Assembly: GCF_001557215.1 (NCBI RefSeq)
Contig: NZ_LSJM01000233.1
Coordinates: 1 to 12,814, forward strand
Direction: 5' to 3'
From: Sphingomonas sp. CCH9-E2
Lineage (GTDB): Bacteria > Pseudomonadota > Alphaproteobacteria > Sphingomonadales > Sphingomonadaceae
DNA length: 12,814 bases
Position 1 is the stretch's first letter; each line of letters opens with the position of its first letter. Below, in pieces: positions 5,319 to 12,814 of this stretch. Below the pieces are notes generated by a model. The model searched no databases. It had not been told where the DNA came from and saw only the letters and a program-made list of their open reading frames with translations. The translations under genes were made by a program, and so were the position numbers.

Positions 5319-6131
5319 CTAATTTGCCAGAAGCCAGTTCACATCGGTCCTCAGCAATTCCTCGGTGGCGCCACCGACTATCCGCTCTTTCCACCGGCCT
5401 TGCGCCCGAGCGCCCGCCACCAGCAGGCCATAGCCGTCGCGCCGGGCAATCTCAGTCATCGATGCAGCCGCACCTTTGCCATTGTCGGGAACATGGTCGT
5501 GTTGTGCGTTCATATCGCGGGCGCAAAGATAACGCTGCACGGCGCTGAGGCACTCCGATGACGCTTCGTCGCCCACGCCTACGATGAGGATGGTTTCGGC
5601 CCGCCGCAGGATGGGTAGGGCTGCCCGCAAGGCGCAACGCGACTCCCGGCAATCCTTCCAACCGATCAGCACGCGTCGAAAGGCCTCTCGCGAGGTTGCA
5701 GCACCCAAGCGAAGAATGGGCGTGCCTGTGGCGGCAGCGAGATCGACGGGATCGGCCTGCGCCACCTCGCTCTCCCTCGGCAAACTCATGATGATGAGGT
5801 CGGCCAGCAAGCCGTGCTCGCGCAGGACGACGGCAGGATCAGCAATGCTGTCGCACCAATCGGTCGTGACTGAGGAGCCTTGCGTCAAGCGATCGAATGT
5901 TGCTCGCGAAGTCGCGATCGCTTGACGCATTTCTTCTTCCCGAGCCATCGATTGAAGAGGACCGCGGACGAGGGCATCAGCGAAGGACATGCCCGTAGGC
6001 CATGCTGGGCAAACGGCCACGAGGGAGCCCTTGTGCTCGTTGGCAATTTGCAATGCCGCCTCGAGACGTTGCTCGAGGGGGCCATCAGGGGTTGCGTCCA
6101 CGACGAGGCTGCGCAGTATCTCCGGGGTCAT
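5319..6131 (-). CDS. Universal stress protein, two-domain UspA family
   Basis: A 270-residue cytoplasmic protein with two tandem Usp-like halves: about 1-140 (degenerate, starting LRSLVVDATPDG) and about 148-270 (FRRVLIGWKDCRESRCALRA onward). The second half ends with the family's loop, GARAQGRWKERIVGGATEELL (read as GARAQG and IVGGATEELL). The usual ATP-binding pattern G-2x-G-9x-G(S/T) is altered: the second glycine is alanine, so nucleotide binding is uncertain. The ATG at 6131 has AAGGAGG 7 nt upstream, an unusually strong ribosome site. It is transcribed towards the merT operon and away from the czc genes, and shares no operon with either. Its relation to metal stress is inferred from position only. 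Confidence 0.88.
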   Translation of the reverse strand: MTPEILRSLVVDATPDGPLEQRLEAALQIANEHKGSLVAVCPAWPTGMSFADALVRGPLQSMAREEEMRQAIATSRATFDRLTQGSSVTTDWCDSIADPAVVLREHGLLADLIIMSLPRESEVAQADPVDLAAATGTPILRLGAATSREAFRRVLIGWKDCRESRCALRAALPILRRAETILIVGVGDEASSECLSAVQRYLCARDMNAQHDHVPDNGKGAAASMTEIARRDGYGLLVAGARAQGRWKERIVGGATEELLRTDVNWLLAN

Positions 6132-6438
6132 TTTCTTCCCTCCTTTTCTCGGCTGAGATTGGTTTTACTGATAACAGCGTTCGATCGCTCTGCTGGTTGC
6201 AGAATGGCTTTGCCGATGCTTTTCCAGTAGACCAAAATTGGCCGCGACCTTCTCCACATCTATGTTGCAGAATGACTATTCTGACCTTGGCGAAGTCATG
6301 CGCGATATTGGCATGATTCGATGTCCGCGTTCGACAACTAGCTGTCGACTAATAAATGCATGATATACCAGCACATCAAGCCAAAATCAGCAAATGAATC
6401 CTTTTCTGAATTGGTTGGCGTGCTATAGGGCGCCCGCC
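6132..6438. other. Gene-free gap with short repeats, divergent promoter region
   Basis: This 307-bp gap separates the leftward universal stress gene from the rightward czc genes and should hold both promoters, but I cannot assign a convincing -35/-10 pair for either. It is more AT-rich than its flanks. It contains an 11-bp direct repeat GTTGCAGAATG at 6196-6206 and 6264-6274, and an inverted repeat at 6331-6348. A TGnTATAGG extended -10-like sequence lies at 6421-6429, just before the small gene. No open frame with coding character was found. Confidence 0.55.
6331..6348. promoter_or_regulatory. Inverted repeat, candidate operator upstream of the czc genes
   Basis: TCGACA and TGTCGA are separated by ACTAGC; over the 18 bp, eight of nine base positions are symmetric. 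It lies about 90 bp before the first czc-linked gene in the AT-rich gap. Size and symmetry fit a dimeric regulator. No cognate regulator gene (czcR/czcS or ArsR type) is visible in the window. Confidence 0.35.
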
Positions 6439-6774
6439 ATGGGACGCTTCCTCGCTTTGATCCTGACGTGCCTCGTCTCGCTGTCGCTGACCGCGGGCAC
6501 GGCTGCGCGCGCGGCCGAACCCATTAGATGCGTGGGTTCAGATGCTGCGGCGCACCTCGGCTATGTCGATGACGTTCGCGAGCAAGTTCCGTCTGAAGAT
6601 GACAAGGCGGCAGCGCACCATCACGGTAGCTGCCAGGGTGAACAAGTAGGCGAGCCCGAGAAGGAAGGATTCGCCACCCAAGCGCATCTGCGCACAGCGC
6701 CGCCCTTGCTTCCGAATGCGAAGGCTCGCGTCTCGAGCGCGCCCGATCCAAATCACCGACCTCCAAAGGCATGA
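6439..6774 (+). CDS. Small secreted His-containing protein, CzcI-like
   Basis: A 111-residue protein (from ATG 6439) with a signal peptide of about 26 residues (LILTCLVSLSLTAGTAARAA), so it should be exported to the periplasm. The mature part has a HHHGSC patch at residues 60-65, many acidic residues, and a proline-rich end (DPNHRPPKA). Small His-rich exported proteins precede czcCBA in many proteobacteria; CzcI of Cupriavidus is the named example, thought to bind metal or modulate the pump. Similarity to CzcI here is in position and composition, not in a motif I can align, so no symbol is given. An earlier in-frame ATG at 6394 would add 15 residues but would spoil the signal peptide; neither start has a good Shine-Dalgarno sequence. 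It lies 59 nt before czcC, probably the same operon. Confidence 0.7.
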   Translation: MGRFLALILTCLVSLSLTAGTAARAAEPIRCVGSDAAAHLGYVDDVREQVPSEDDKAAAHHHGSCQGEQVGEPEKEGFATQAHLRTAPPLLPNAKARVSSAPDPNHRPPKA

Positions 6775-6786
6775 CGATTCCAGCCT

Positions 6787-6826
6787 AGTCCCATCCGTGG
6801 GACTCCCCCGGAATTATCAGGAGTCT
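6787..6826 (+). promoter_or_regulatory. Two mutually exclusive hairpins controlling the czcC RBS region
   Basis: Hairpin A: AGTCCCA (6787-6793), loop TCCG, TGGGACT (6798-6804), a perfect 7-bp stem with a UNCG-class tetraloop. Hairpin B: GACTCC (6801-6806) pairs with GGAGTC (6820-6825), which contains most of the czcC Shine-Dalgarno AGGAG (6819-6823). Bases 6801-6804 take part in both, so only one can form at a time. No T-run follows, so this is not an intrinsic terminator. Regulatory function is inference. Confidence 0.5.
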
Positions 6827-6833
6827 TTCGATC

Positions 6834-8135
6834 ATGCACCGATTGCTCGCGGCCTTGCTGGCCGCGACCGCTTGCGCGAGCATCGCGCAGGCCCAAACCG
6901 CGTCGCCGGTTGATACCGGAGCCGCTCAGCCCCAAAGCACGTCGCCCGCCTTAATAGGCCCATCTTTCACAGTCGATCGCGCTCTCGAACTTGCCGGCGT
7001 CGTTTCGCCGTCGCTCGAAGCCGCCACGGCGGACATTCGCGCTGCCGAAGCGGGACGGCGCGTCGCGGGGCTCCGGCCCAATCCAAGCGTCATGGTCGAA
7101 GCTGAAAATGTCGCTGGTTCCGGCCCGTACCGTGGCACGCAGAGCCTCGAAGCGACCACATCGCTTACGCTGCCGATCGAACTCGGCGGCAAGCGATCGG
7201 CTCGGATCGCCGTCGCGGACGCTCGAACCGACCGGGCCACCATACAGGCCACGATCGCACAAGCCGATCTCCGGCTGAACGTCATTCGCGCCTACGCGGA
7301 GGCCGCCTCGGCGGAACGTCGGCTCATTACCGCCCGCGATCAGGCCCGTATCGCAAATGAAACCCTGCGCGCCGCGCAGGTCCGCGTGCAGGCGGGCCGC
7401 GCGTCGCCGATCGAGGCAGAGCGAGCGAACGTAGCACGGGTCAATGCCGACGCTGCGCTAACGCGGGAAGAACGGGCTGTCGAAGTCGCGCGGTTCACCC
7501 TGTCGCGAATTATCGGCCAACCCATCGCGGGGCCGCTCGACACGGACTGGTTCTCCCGCGCGCCCGCGACCTATGGCCCCCTCCGGCCAATAGACAGCAC
7601 GGGCACGCTCATGATGGCGGCGGCCAATGCCGACTTCGCTATCGCCGACGCCGGCGTGCGCCTCGCGCGCTCGCAGCGCGTTCCCGACCTGACGCTTGGG
7701 GCCGGCGCGCGCCGGCTCGAACAGACCAATGACACGGCGGCGATTTTCAGCCTGTCGATCCCGATCCCGATGTTCAACAACGGCCGGGCGGCGTTGAGCC
7801 AAGCCACCGCCGAACGGCAGAGCGCGGACGCGCGGCGACGCCTCACGGCACTCGATGTGGACCAGGCCATTGCGCGCGCCCAAGCCGATGCCGCCAACGC
7901 CGCCACAAATGCGGCGGCGGCCAGTGGACCCGCGCTCGCGGCGGCCGAAGAAGCCGCCCGCATCGCCCGCATCGGCTATCGCGAGGGCAAGTTCGGCCAG
8001 CTCGATCTACTCGATGCCGAACGCACGCTCGCCCAGACACGGGCGGCTGCGATCGACGCGCTGCTCTCCTACCACATCGCCCAGGCGCAGCTTGAGCGGC
8101 TTACCGCCCGCGCGCCGATCACACAGGGGGAATGA
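6834..8135 (+). CDS. czcC: Outer-membrane factor of heavy-metal RND pump, CzcC
   Basis: A 433-residue TolC-family outer-membrane protein forming the exit duct of the CzcCBA pump. A signal peptide ends near residue 20 (SIAQA, then Q), without a lipobox. The mature protein begins with a proline/serine linker and FTVDRALELAG, then two repeats of long coiled-coil helices (about 60-240 and 265-425). Between them lie the short strand segments LTLPIELGGKR and SLSIPIPMFNNGR, characteristic of the CzcC branch of TolC proteins. AGGAG is 10 nt upstream of ATG 6834. The gene ends 3 nt before czcB, so the operon is tight. Length and repeat pattern agree with the family (about 415-450 residues). Confidence 0.93.
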   Translation: MHRLLAALLAATACASIAQAQTASPVDTGAAQPQSTSPALIGPSFTVDRALELAGVVSPSLEAATADIRAAEAGRRVAGLRPNPSVMVEAENVAGSGPYRGTQSLEATTSLTLPIELGGKRSARIAVADARTDRATIQATIAQADLRLNVIRAYAEAASAERRLITARDQARIANETLRAAQVRVQAGRASPIEAERANVARVNADAALTREERAVEVARFTLSRIIGQPIAGPLDTDWFSRAPATYGPLRPIDSTGTLMMAAANADFAIADAGVRLARSQRVPDLTLGAGARRLEQTNDTAAIFSLSIPIPMFNNGRAALSQATAERQSADARRRLTALDVDQAIARAQADAANAATNAAAASGPALAAAEEAARIARIGYREGKFGQLDLLDAERTLAQTRAAAIDALLSYHIAQAQLERLTARAPITQGE

Positions 8136-8138
8136 CAA

Positions 8139-9308
8139 ATGAAAACCCGTACCATGGCGATCTTGCCGCTCACGCTGGCCGCACTCCTGATGGCCGGATG
8201 TTCCGGCGGCGAGAAGGCGGCGGACGACGCGCAGAACGCCACCACGGCCAAAAATGGCGCGGCATCCGAAGAGGGAGGTCATGCCGACGAAGAAGGCGAA
8301 ATCGACCTTAGCGCCGATCAGATTCGCAAAGCCGGTGTCGAGCTGGTCCGCGTGATCCGCAGCGGTGGGGGTGCGTTGACCCTCCCCGCAACGATCGAAG
8401 GCGACCCCCAAGGTATGCAGGTCGTGTCCGCCGCGATCGGCGGGCGTGTCGTCTCGCTCACGCGCAACCTCGGCCAGTCCGTCGGACGCGGGCAGACGCT
8501 CGCTGTCATCGAAAGCCGTGAAGCGGCATCGCTCAACGCCGAAATTGAGGCCGCGCGGGCCAGACTGGCGCTCGCCGAGAGCAATCTCCGTCGCGAACAG
8601 CGTCTGTTCAACGAGCGTGTGTCGCCCGAACAGGATCTGATTGCGGCCCGCACGGCAGCCACAGAAGCACGCATCGCGCTGCGTCTCGCGCAGCAACAGG
8701 TGTCGGCCGCTGGCGGCGGCGGCGGCGCGCTCAATCGCATCGCGATCAATGCTCCCCTCTCGGGCCAGGTCGTCGCGCGCAGCGTGACGCTGGGCCAGAC
8801 GGTCGCCGCCGATGCCGAGCTGTTCCGCGTCGCCAACCTCGGGCGGGTCGCGGTGACGCTGGCGCTGTCACCGGCTGATGCCGGCAAGGTGCGCCCCGGC
8901 TCTCAAATCGAGATCCTGGCGGGCGATCGGCGATCGGTGGCGCGGGTCGATTTCGTCTCCCCAATCCTCGATGAAACCACGCGCCTTGCGAGCGTGATCG
9001 CGGTCATCGACAACCGAGCCGGCCAATGGCGCGTGGGCGAGCCCGTGACGGCGGCGATCCAGCTTGCGGGCAGCGGCCCCGCATCGCTGCTCGTGCCGCA
9101 AAGCGCGGTACAGACCGTCGAAGGCAGGTCCACGGTGTTTGTGCGCACCGACCATGGCTTCAAGGCGACCCCTGTCACGCTCGGAAGCCCGAACGGCGAC
9201 AACGTGGTCGTGACGTCGGGGCTCAAGGGCCACGAACAGCTCGCCGGCCCCAATAGCTTCACCCTCAAGGCTGAGCTCGGAAAGGGCGAAGCGGAGCATG
9301 GGCACTGA
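8139..9308 (+). CDS. czcB: Periplasmic adaptor (membrane fusion) lipoprotein of the RND pump, CzcB
   Basis: A 389-residue adaptor linking CzcA and CzcC. The N-terminus is a lipoprotein signal with lipobox LMAGC (lipidated C21), followed by an acidic linker with GGHADEEGE. A barrel-sandwich (lipoyl-like) half-motif VVSLTRNLGQSVGRGQTL precedes a helical hairpin (about 128-190, EIEAARARLALAESNLRR), and the second half NAPLSGQVVARSVTLGQTV follows, then beta-barrel and membrane-proximal domains. The C-terminal tail GEAEHGH may bind metal. A run of five GGC codons (8712-8726) makes a polyglycine turn after the hairpin and is a potential slippage site. Start ATG 8139 lies 3 nt after the czcC stop with GGGGGA upstream; ATG 8154 would leave a shorter signal. 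czcA follows after 2 nt. Confidence 0.92.
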   Translation: MKTRTMAILPLTLAALLMAGCSGGEKAADDAQNATTAKNGAASEEGGHADEEGEIDLSADQIRKAGVELVRVIRSGGGALTLPATIEGDPQGMQVVSAAIGGRVVSLTRNLGQSVGRGQTLAVIESREAASLNAEIEAARARLALAESNLRREQRLFNERVSPEQDLIAARTAATEARIALRLAQQQVSAAGGGGGALNRIAINAPLSGQVVARSVTLGQTVAADAELFRVANLGRVAVTLALSPADAGKVRPGSQIEILAGDRRSVARVDFVSPILDETTRLASVIAVIDNRAGQWRVGEPVTAAIQLAGSGPASLLVPQSAVQTVEGRSTVFVRTDHGFKATPVTLGSPNGDNVVVTSGLKGHEQLAGPNSFTLKAELGKGEAEHGH

Positions 9309-9310
9309 TC

Positions 9311-12300
9311 ATGATAGACCGCATCGTCACATTTTCCGTCGAGCGTCGCTGGTTCATCCTGCTCATGACGCTCATCGCTGCGGCTATCGGAGGCTGGGCG
9401 CTTTCGCGCCTGCCAATCGACGCCGTTCCCGACATCACCAACAATCAGGTGCAGGTGAACATCGCCGCGCCGGCCCTTTCACCCGAACTGGTCGAGAAGC
9501 AAATCGCTTTCCCGATCGAAACCGCGCTCGCCGGGGTTCCCGGCCTTGAATACACCCGGTCGCTCAGCCGCAATGGTTTTGCCCAGGTCACGGCGGTCTT
9601 CACGGATTCGACCGACATTTACTTTGCGCGCCAGCAGGTCGCGGAGCGGTTGCGCGTCGCGGAAGAAAGCCTGCCCGATGGTGCGGTGCCGACGATGGGG
9701 CCGATCGCGACGGGCCTGGGCGAAGTCTATATGTGGACTGTCCGTTTCCAGCACCGGAAGGAAGACAAGCACAAGCCGGGCGAGCCCGGCATGCAGCCGG
9801 ATGGCAGTTACATCACGCCAGAGGGCGACCGGCTTGTCAGCGAGGCCGATCAGGCGACCTATCTGCGCACCGCACAAGACTGGATCGTCGCGCCGCTGCT
9901 GAAGAATACGCCGGGCCTTGCCGGCGTCGATTCGATCGGCGGCCATGTGAAGCAGTTTCAGGTCATTCCCGACGTCCAGCGGCTTGCTGCACTTGGGCTG
10001 AACCTGACCGATCTCGCCCGCGCGCTCGAAGAGAATAACGTGGGCGTCGGCGCGGGCGTGGTCGATCGTGGCGGCGAGGGCCTCGCTGTCCGCTCCGACG
10101 CGCGCATCCGCAATGTCGGCGAGCTGGCCGGCACCGTCATCGCGACCCGCGAAGGCACGCCGATCCGGCTCGACCAGGTGGCGCAGGTGCGTCTCGGGCA
10201 GGCGATCCGCTACGGCTCCGCGTCGGAAAACGGCAAAGAAGTCGTCGTCGGCACCGCGATCATGCGGATCGGTGAAAACAGCCGCACCGTTGCCTCGGCG
10301 GTCGCGGAGCGGCTTGATGGAATCAATGCCTCGCTGCCGACCGACGTTGTGATTCAGCCGGTGCTTGATCGCACAGCGCTGGTCAATTCGACGATCAAGA
10401 CGGTGGCCAAGAACCTCACCGAAGGCGCGCTGCTCGTCATCGTCGTGCTATTCGTGCTGCTCGGCAATTTCCGGGCAGCGCTGATCGCGGCACTGGTGAT
10501 CCCGATCACCATGGCAATGACCAGCTTCGGCATGTTGCGCGGCGGCGTCTCGGCCAATCTGATGAGCCTCGGCGCGCTGGACTTCGGCCTGATCGTCGAC
10601 GGCGCGGTCATCATCGTCGAGAATGCGCTGCGACGCATCGCTGAGCGGCAACATCATTACGGCCGCACGCTCGCACTCGACGAACGGTTGTCGGTCGTAG
10701 CGCATGCCGCCCGCGAAATGATCCGCCCGTCCGTGTTCGGGCAGGCGATCATCATCCTCGTCTATGTGCCGCTGCTCACGCTCACTGGCGTCGAAGGCAA
10801 GACCTTCACGCCGATGGCGCTGACGGTCATTATGGCACTCGTCTTCGCCTTCATCCTCTCGTTGACCTTCGTGCCGGCCATGCTGGCGATCTGGCTGTCG
10901 AAGCCGGTCGAAGAGAAGGAAGGAAGGATCATGACCTGGCTCAAGCACAAGTACGAGCCGGGCCTTGATCGCGCGATGAAGCGGCCAACGCTCACAATGG
11001 GCGTGGGTATCGGCGCCTTCCTTGCCGCGATCCTGACCTTCTCGTTCCTGGGCCAAGAGTTCTTGCCCCAGCTTGATGAAGGCGACCTGACCGCCCAGGT
11101 GCTCCGCGTGCCGGGAACGTCAATCGATCAGAGTCAGGCAATGCAGTCGCGGATCGAGCGGGAACTCGGCAAGCTGCCCGAGGTGCGGTTCGTTTTCTCC
11201 AAGACCGGTACGGCGGAACTCGCCGCCGACCCCATGCCCCCCAACATCTCCGACACCTTCATCATCATCAAGCCGCGCGATGAGTGGCCGGACTCGGGGC
11301 TCAGCAAGTCCGACTTGGTGGCGAAAGTCGAGAAGACGCTTGAAAGTCTGCCGGGTGGTGCGTTCGAGATCACCCAGCCCATCCAGATGCGCTTCAACGA
11401 GCTGATCGCCGGCGTGAGGGGCGACATCGCGGTCAAGGTGTTCGGCGACGACACCGACGCGATGAACGCGACGGCCAATGCTATCGCGGCTGTCCTGCGC
11501 AAGACGGAAGGTGCCGTCGACGTTCGGGTGGAACAGACCGAAGGCCTGCCGATGCTCGACATTCGGCCGCGCCGCGACATCATGTCGAGGCTCGGCATCA
11601 CCGCGCAGACCGTGCAGGACACCATCTCAGCCGCGATCGGCGGACGGGACGCCGGCATGATCTTCGAAGGAGATCGGCGCTTCGCCATCACCATCCGCCT
11701 GTCGGATGTGGCGCGCGCCAATCTGCAAACGCTCGGTCAGGTGCCGGTGCCGCTGCCGAATGGGGGGTTCGTGCCGCTTCAAAGCGTCGCCGACATTGGC
11801 GTGACCGATGGTCCCAACCAGATCAGCCGCGAAAATGGCAAGCGGCGGGTCGTCGTGCAGGCGAATGTGCGCGGTCGTGACGTGGCGGGCGTGGTTGCGG
11901 ATGCGCAGGCTGCTATCGCGAGCGAGGTGCGTCTCTCCACCGGGCAATATCTCGATTGGGGCGGCCAGTTCGAGAACCTACAATCGGCGAGCGAGCGGCT
12001 GATGCTCGTGGTTCCGGCCTGTTTCGCGCTCATCATCCTACTGCTCTACGGGGCCTTGGGAAGCATGCGTGATGCAGCGATCGTCTTCACCGGCGTGCCG
12101 TTGGCGCTGGTGGGTGGCGTGCTCGCCCTGTTCCTGCGGGGCATGCCCTTTTCGATCTCGGCGGCGGTCGGCTTCATCGCCCTGTCCGGCATTGCGGTCT
12201 TGAATGGACTCGTCATGGTGACATCGATTCAGGAACTGATGGCCCGAGGCATGGAGCGCGCGAAAGCCGCCCGTGAAGGCGCCATGATGCGTTTGCGCCC

Positions 12301-12547
12301 CGTGGTCATGACGGCGCTGGTCGCGTCACTCGGCTTCGTGCCCATGGCGATCGCGTCGGGTGCGGGCGCCGAAGTTCAAAAGCCGCTGGCGACGGTGGTC
12401 ATCGGGGGGCTCATCTCGGCGACCCTGCTGACGTTGTTCCTGCTGCCGACGCTCTACGCGCGCTACGGGCGCAGGGAGACGGATATTCCGCCGCCGGACA
12501 AGCGGCCCGACCCGGGATCGTCCAATCTCGTCAAGGCTTCCCTGTGA
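9311..12547 (+). CDS. czcA: Heavy-metal RND efflux transporter, CzcA
   Basis: A 1078-residue inner-membrane proton/metal antiporter, the motor of CzcCBA, which drives divalent cations out of the periplasm and cytoplasm. It has TM1 near residues 14-33, a large periplasmic porter loop, TM2-TM6 around 355-540, a second porter loop, and TM8-TM12 to about residue 1055. TM4 has the heavy-metal RND signature DFGLIVDGAVIIVEN, with D424, D430 and E437 corresponding to the proton-relay residues D402, D408 and E415 of Cupriavidus CzcA. This form is found in Zn/Cd/Co/Ni pumps and not in the Cu/Ag (CusA) branch. N-terminal PIDAVPDITNNQVQV is typical of the family. Length is within the normal range (about 1040-1080), so the gene looks intact. 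Exact metal range cannot be told from sequence; Zn/Cd/Co or Ni/Co are options. Confidence 0.95.
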   Translation: MIDRIVTFSVERRWFILLMTLIAAAIGGWALSRLPIDAVPDITNNQVQVNIAAPALSPELVEKQIAFPIETALAGVPGLEYTRSLSRNGFAQVTAVFTDSTDIYFARQQVAERLRVAEESLPDGAVPTMGPIATGLGEVYMWTVRFQHRKEDKHKPGEPGMQPDGSYITPEGDRLVSEADQATYLRTAQDWIVAPLLKNTPGLAGVDSIGGHVKQFQVIPDVQRLAALGLNLTDLARALEENNVGVGAGVVDRGGEGLAVRSDARIRNVGELAGTVIATREGTPIRLDQVAQVRLGQAIRYGSASENGKEVVVGTAIMRIGENSRTVASAVAERLDGINASLPTDVVIQPVLDRTALVNSTIKTVAKNLTEGALLVIVVLFVLLGNFRAALIAALVIPITMAMTSFGMLRGGVSANLMSLGALDFGLIVDGAVIIVENALRRIAERQHHYGRTLALDERLSVVAHAAREMIRPSVFGQAIIILVYVPLLTLTGVEGKTFTPMALTVIMALVFAFILSLTFVPAMLAIWLSKPVEEKEGRIMTWLKHKYEPGLDRAMKRPTLTMGVGIGAFLAAILTFSFLGQEFLPQLDEGDLTAQVLRVPGTSIDQSQAMQSRIERELGKLPEVRFVFSKTGTAELAADPMPPNISDTFIIIKPRDEWPDSGLSKSDLVAKVEKTLESLPGGAFEITQPIQMRFNELIAGVRGDIAVKVFGDDTDAMNATANAIAAVLRKTEGAVDVRVEQTEGLPMLDIRPRRDIMSRLGITAQTVQDTISAAIGGRDAGMIFEGDRRFAITIRLSDVARANLQTLGQVPVPLPNGGFVPLQSVADIGVTDGPNQISRENGKRRVVVQANVRGRDVAGVVADAQAAIASEVRLSTGQYLDWGGQFENLQSASERLMLVVPACFALIILLLYGALGSMRDAAIVFTGVPLALVGGVLALFLRGMPFSISAAVGFIALSGIAVLNGLVMVTSIQELMARGMERAKAAREGAMMRLRPVVMTALVASLGFVPMAIASGAGAEVQKPLATVVIGGLISATLLTLFLLPTLYARYGRRETDIPPPDKRPDPGSSNLVKASL

Positions 12548-12662
12548 GTCCTGGTGGCCGCCCTATCGGCAACGGGCATCCCTGTAAGAGGCGGGCGGCT
12601 TTGCCGTCCGCCGCATCAGACACCAGCGAAAAGGCAACCTGACCATGGAGGAAAACACCCAT
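12531..12662 (-). CDS. Possible 43-residue ORF with strong ribosome site
   Basis: On the minus strand, ATG at 12662-12660 is preceded by AAGGAGG about 9 nt upstream and opens a 43-codon frame beginning MGVFLHGQVAFSLVSD, with one cysteine near residue 29. It overlaps the last 17 nt of czcA and includes the hairpin at 12590-12612. The ribosome site is good, but the peptide has no recognisable features and may not be real. Confidence 0.2.
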   Translation of the reverse strand: MGVFLHGQVAFSLVSDAADGKAARLLQGCPLPIGRPPGLTGKP

Positions 12663-12814
12663 TCTATATAACCTCCTTTGACGCTTTCACACGTGCCGAT
12701 CATTCGCGCAATTTGCCCTCGGCGAGCGCGGCATATGGCGGAAATGCCAGAGATGGAGAACTTCCACCGCTTTGCAATGTAGTCTGTGGCGGGTCGCCTT
12801 GGGGTGGGCAAAGG
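12548..12814. other. Gene-free tail downstream of czcA
   Basis: These 267 bp hold a GC-rich hairpin and, at 12644, an ATG followed by only eight codons (MEENTHSI) on the plus strand. On either strand I see no frame with clear family character. It may be the edge of another module or the remnant of a disrupted gene. Confidence 0.45.
12590..12612 (+). terminator. GC-rich hairpin, probable czcCBA terminator lacking a T-run
   Basis: GGCGGGCGGC (12590-12599), loop TTT, GCCGTCCGCC (12603-12612): a 10-bp stem with one G-U pair, 42 bp after the czcA stop. No T-tract follows, so it may act as a 3'-end stabiliser or a Rho-assisted terminator rather than a strong intrinsic one. Confidence 0.45.

Noticed and set aside
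10448..11056. Minus-strand open frame inside czcA
   Set aside because: Highly charged, no motif, fully within a clearly coding czcA segment; a shadow frame.
9311..12547. Cu/Ag pump (CusA) identity for the RND protein
   Set aside because: The TM4 signature is DFG...DGA...VEN as in divalent-cation pumps; the CusA type has a different TM4 pattern.
12563..12811. 82-codon minus-strand frame at the right edge
   Set aside because: No recognisable motif, composition like a shadow frame, and the good ribosome site in this area serves a different frame.

Overview
This 12.8 kb window is a heavy-metal handling region from a GC-rich proteobacterium. Codon use, the MerR and GDCCVxC families, and the small His-containing gene ahead of czcCBA suggest an alphaproteobacterium, most likely a sphingomonad. 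That placement is inference from pattern only. I see no rRNA, tRNA, CRISPR array, transposase or recombinase.

Left module (1-4020): A MerR-family regulator (207-626, minus) is followed 3 nt later by a membrane protein cut off by the left edge. Transcribed the other way are a class I SAM methyltransferase, a CDF-family cation exporter, and a large cytochrome c/FTR1 fusion permease of the type that includes the lead-uptake protein PbrT. MerR-type promoters with 19-bp spacers and almost the same operator precede both the methyltransferase and the CDF gene. In both cases the -10 box sits so close to the ATG that the mRNA should be leaderless or nearly so. One regulator probably controls the whole set.

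Middle module (4048-5148): A second MerR regulator diverges from a two-gene operon, merT (mercuric-ion transporter family) and a gene for a 10-cysteine GDCCVxC-domain protein overlapping it by 8 nt. The promoter between them has a perfect 8+3+8 dyad. There is no merP or merA in view, so this is not a classical mercury-reduction operon. A universal stress protein (5319-6131, minus) follows, then about 300 bp without a gene.

Right module (6439-12547): A small secreted His-containing protein (CzcI-like) precedes czcC, czcB and czcA, the outer-membrane, periplasmic and inner-membrane parts of a tripartite heavy-metal RND pump. The CzcA TM4 signature indicates a Zn/Cd/Co/Ni-type (divalent cation) pump rather than a Cu/Ag pump. 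The RBS of czcC lies in one of two mutually exclusive RNA hairpins. The last ~270 bp hold a weak terminator-like hairpin and no gene I can name.

Together the genes give layered metal defence: cytoplasmic sensing by two MerR proteins, inner-membrane import (PbrT/MerT types), inner-membrane export to the periplasm (CDF), cross-envelope export (CzcCBA), and a methyltransferase that may modify a metal species or a cell component. The least conventional parts are the methyltransferase-CDF-cytochrome c/FTR1 unit with leaderless MerR promoters, and the merT-GDCCVxC pair without mercuric reductase.
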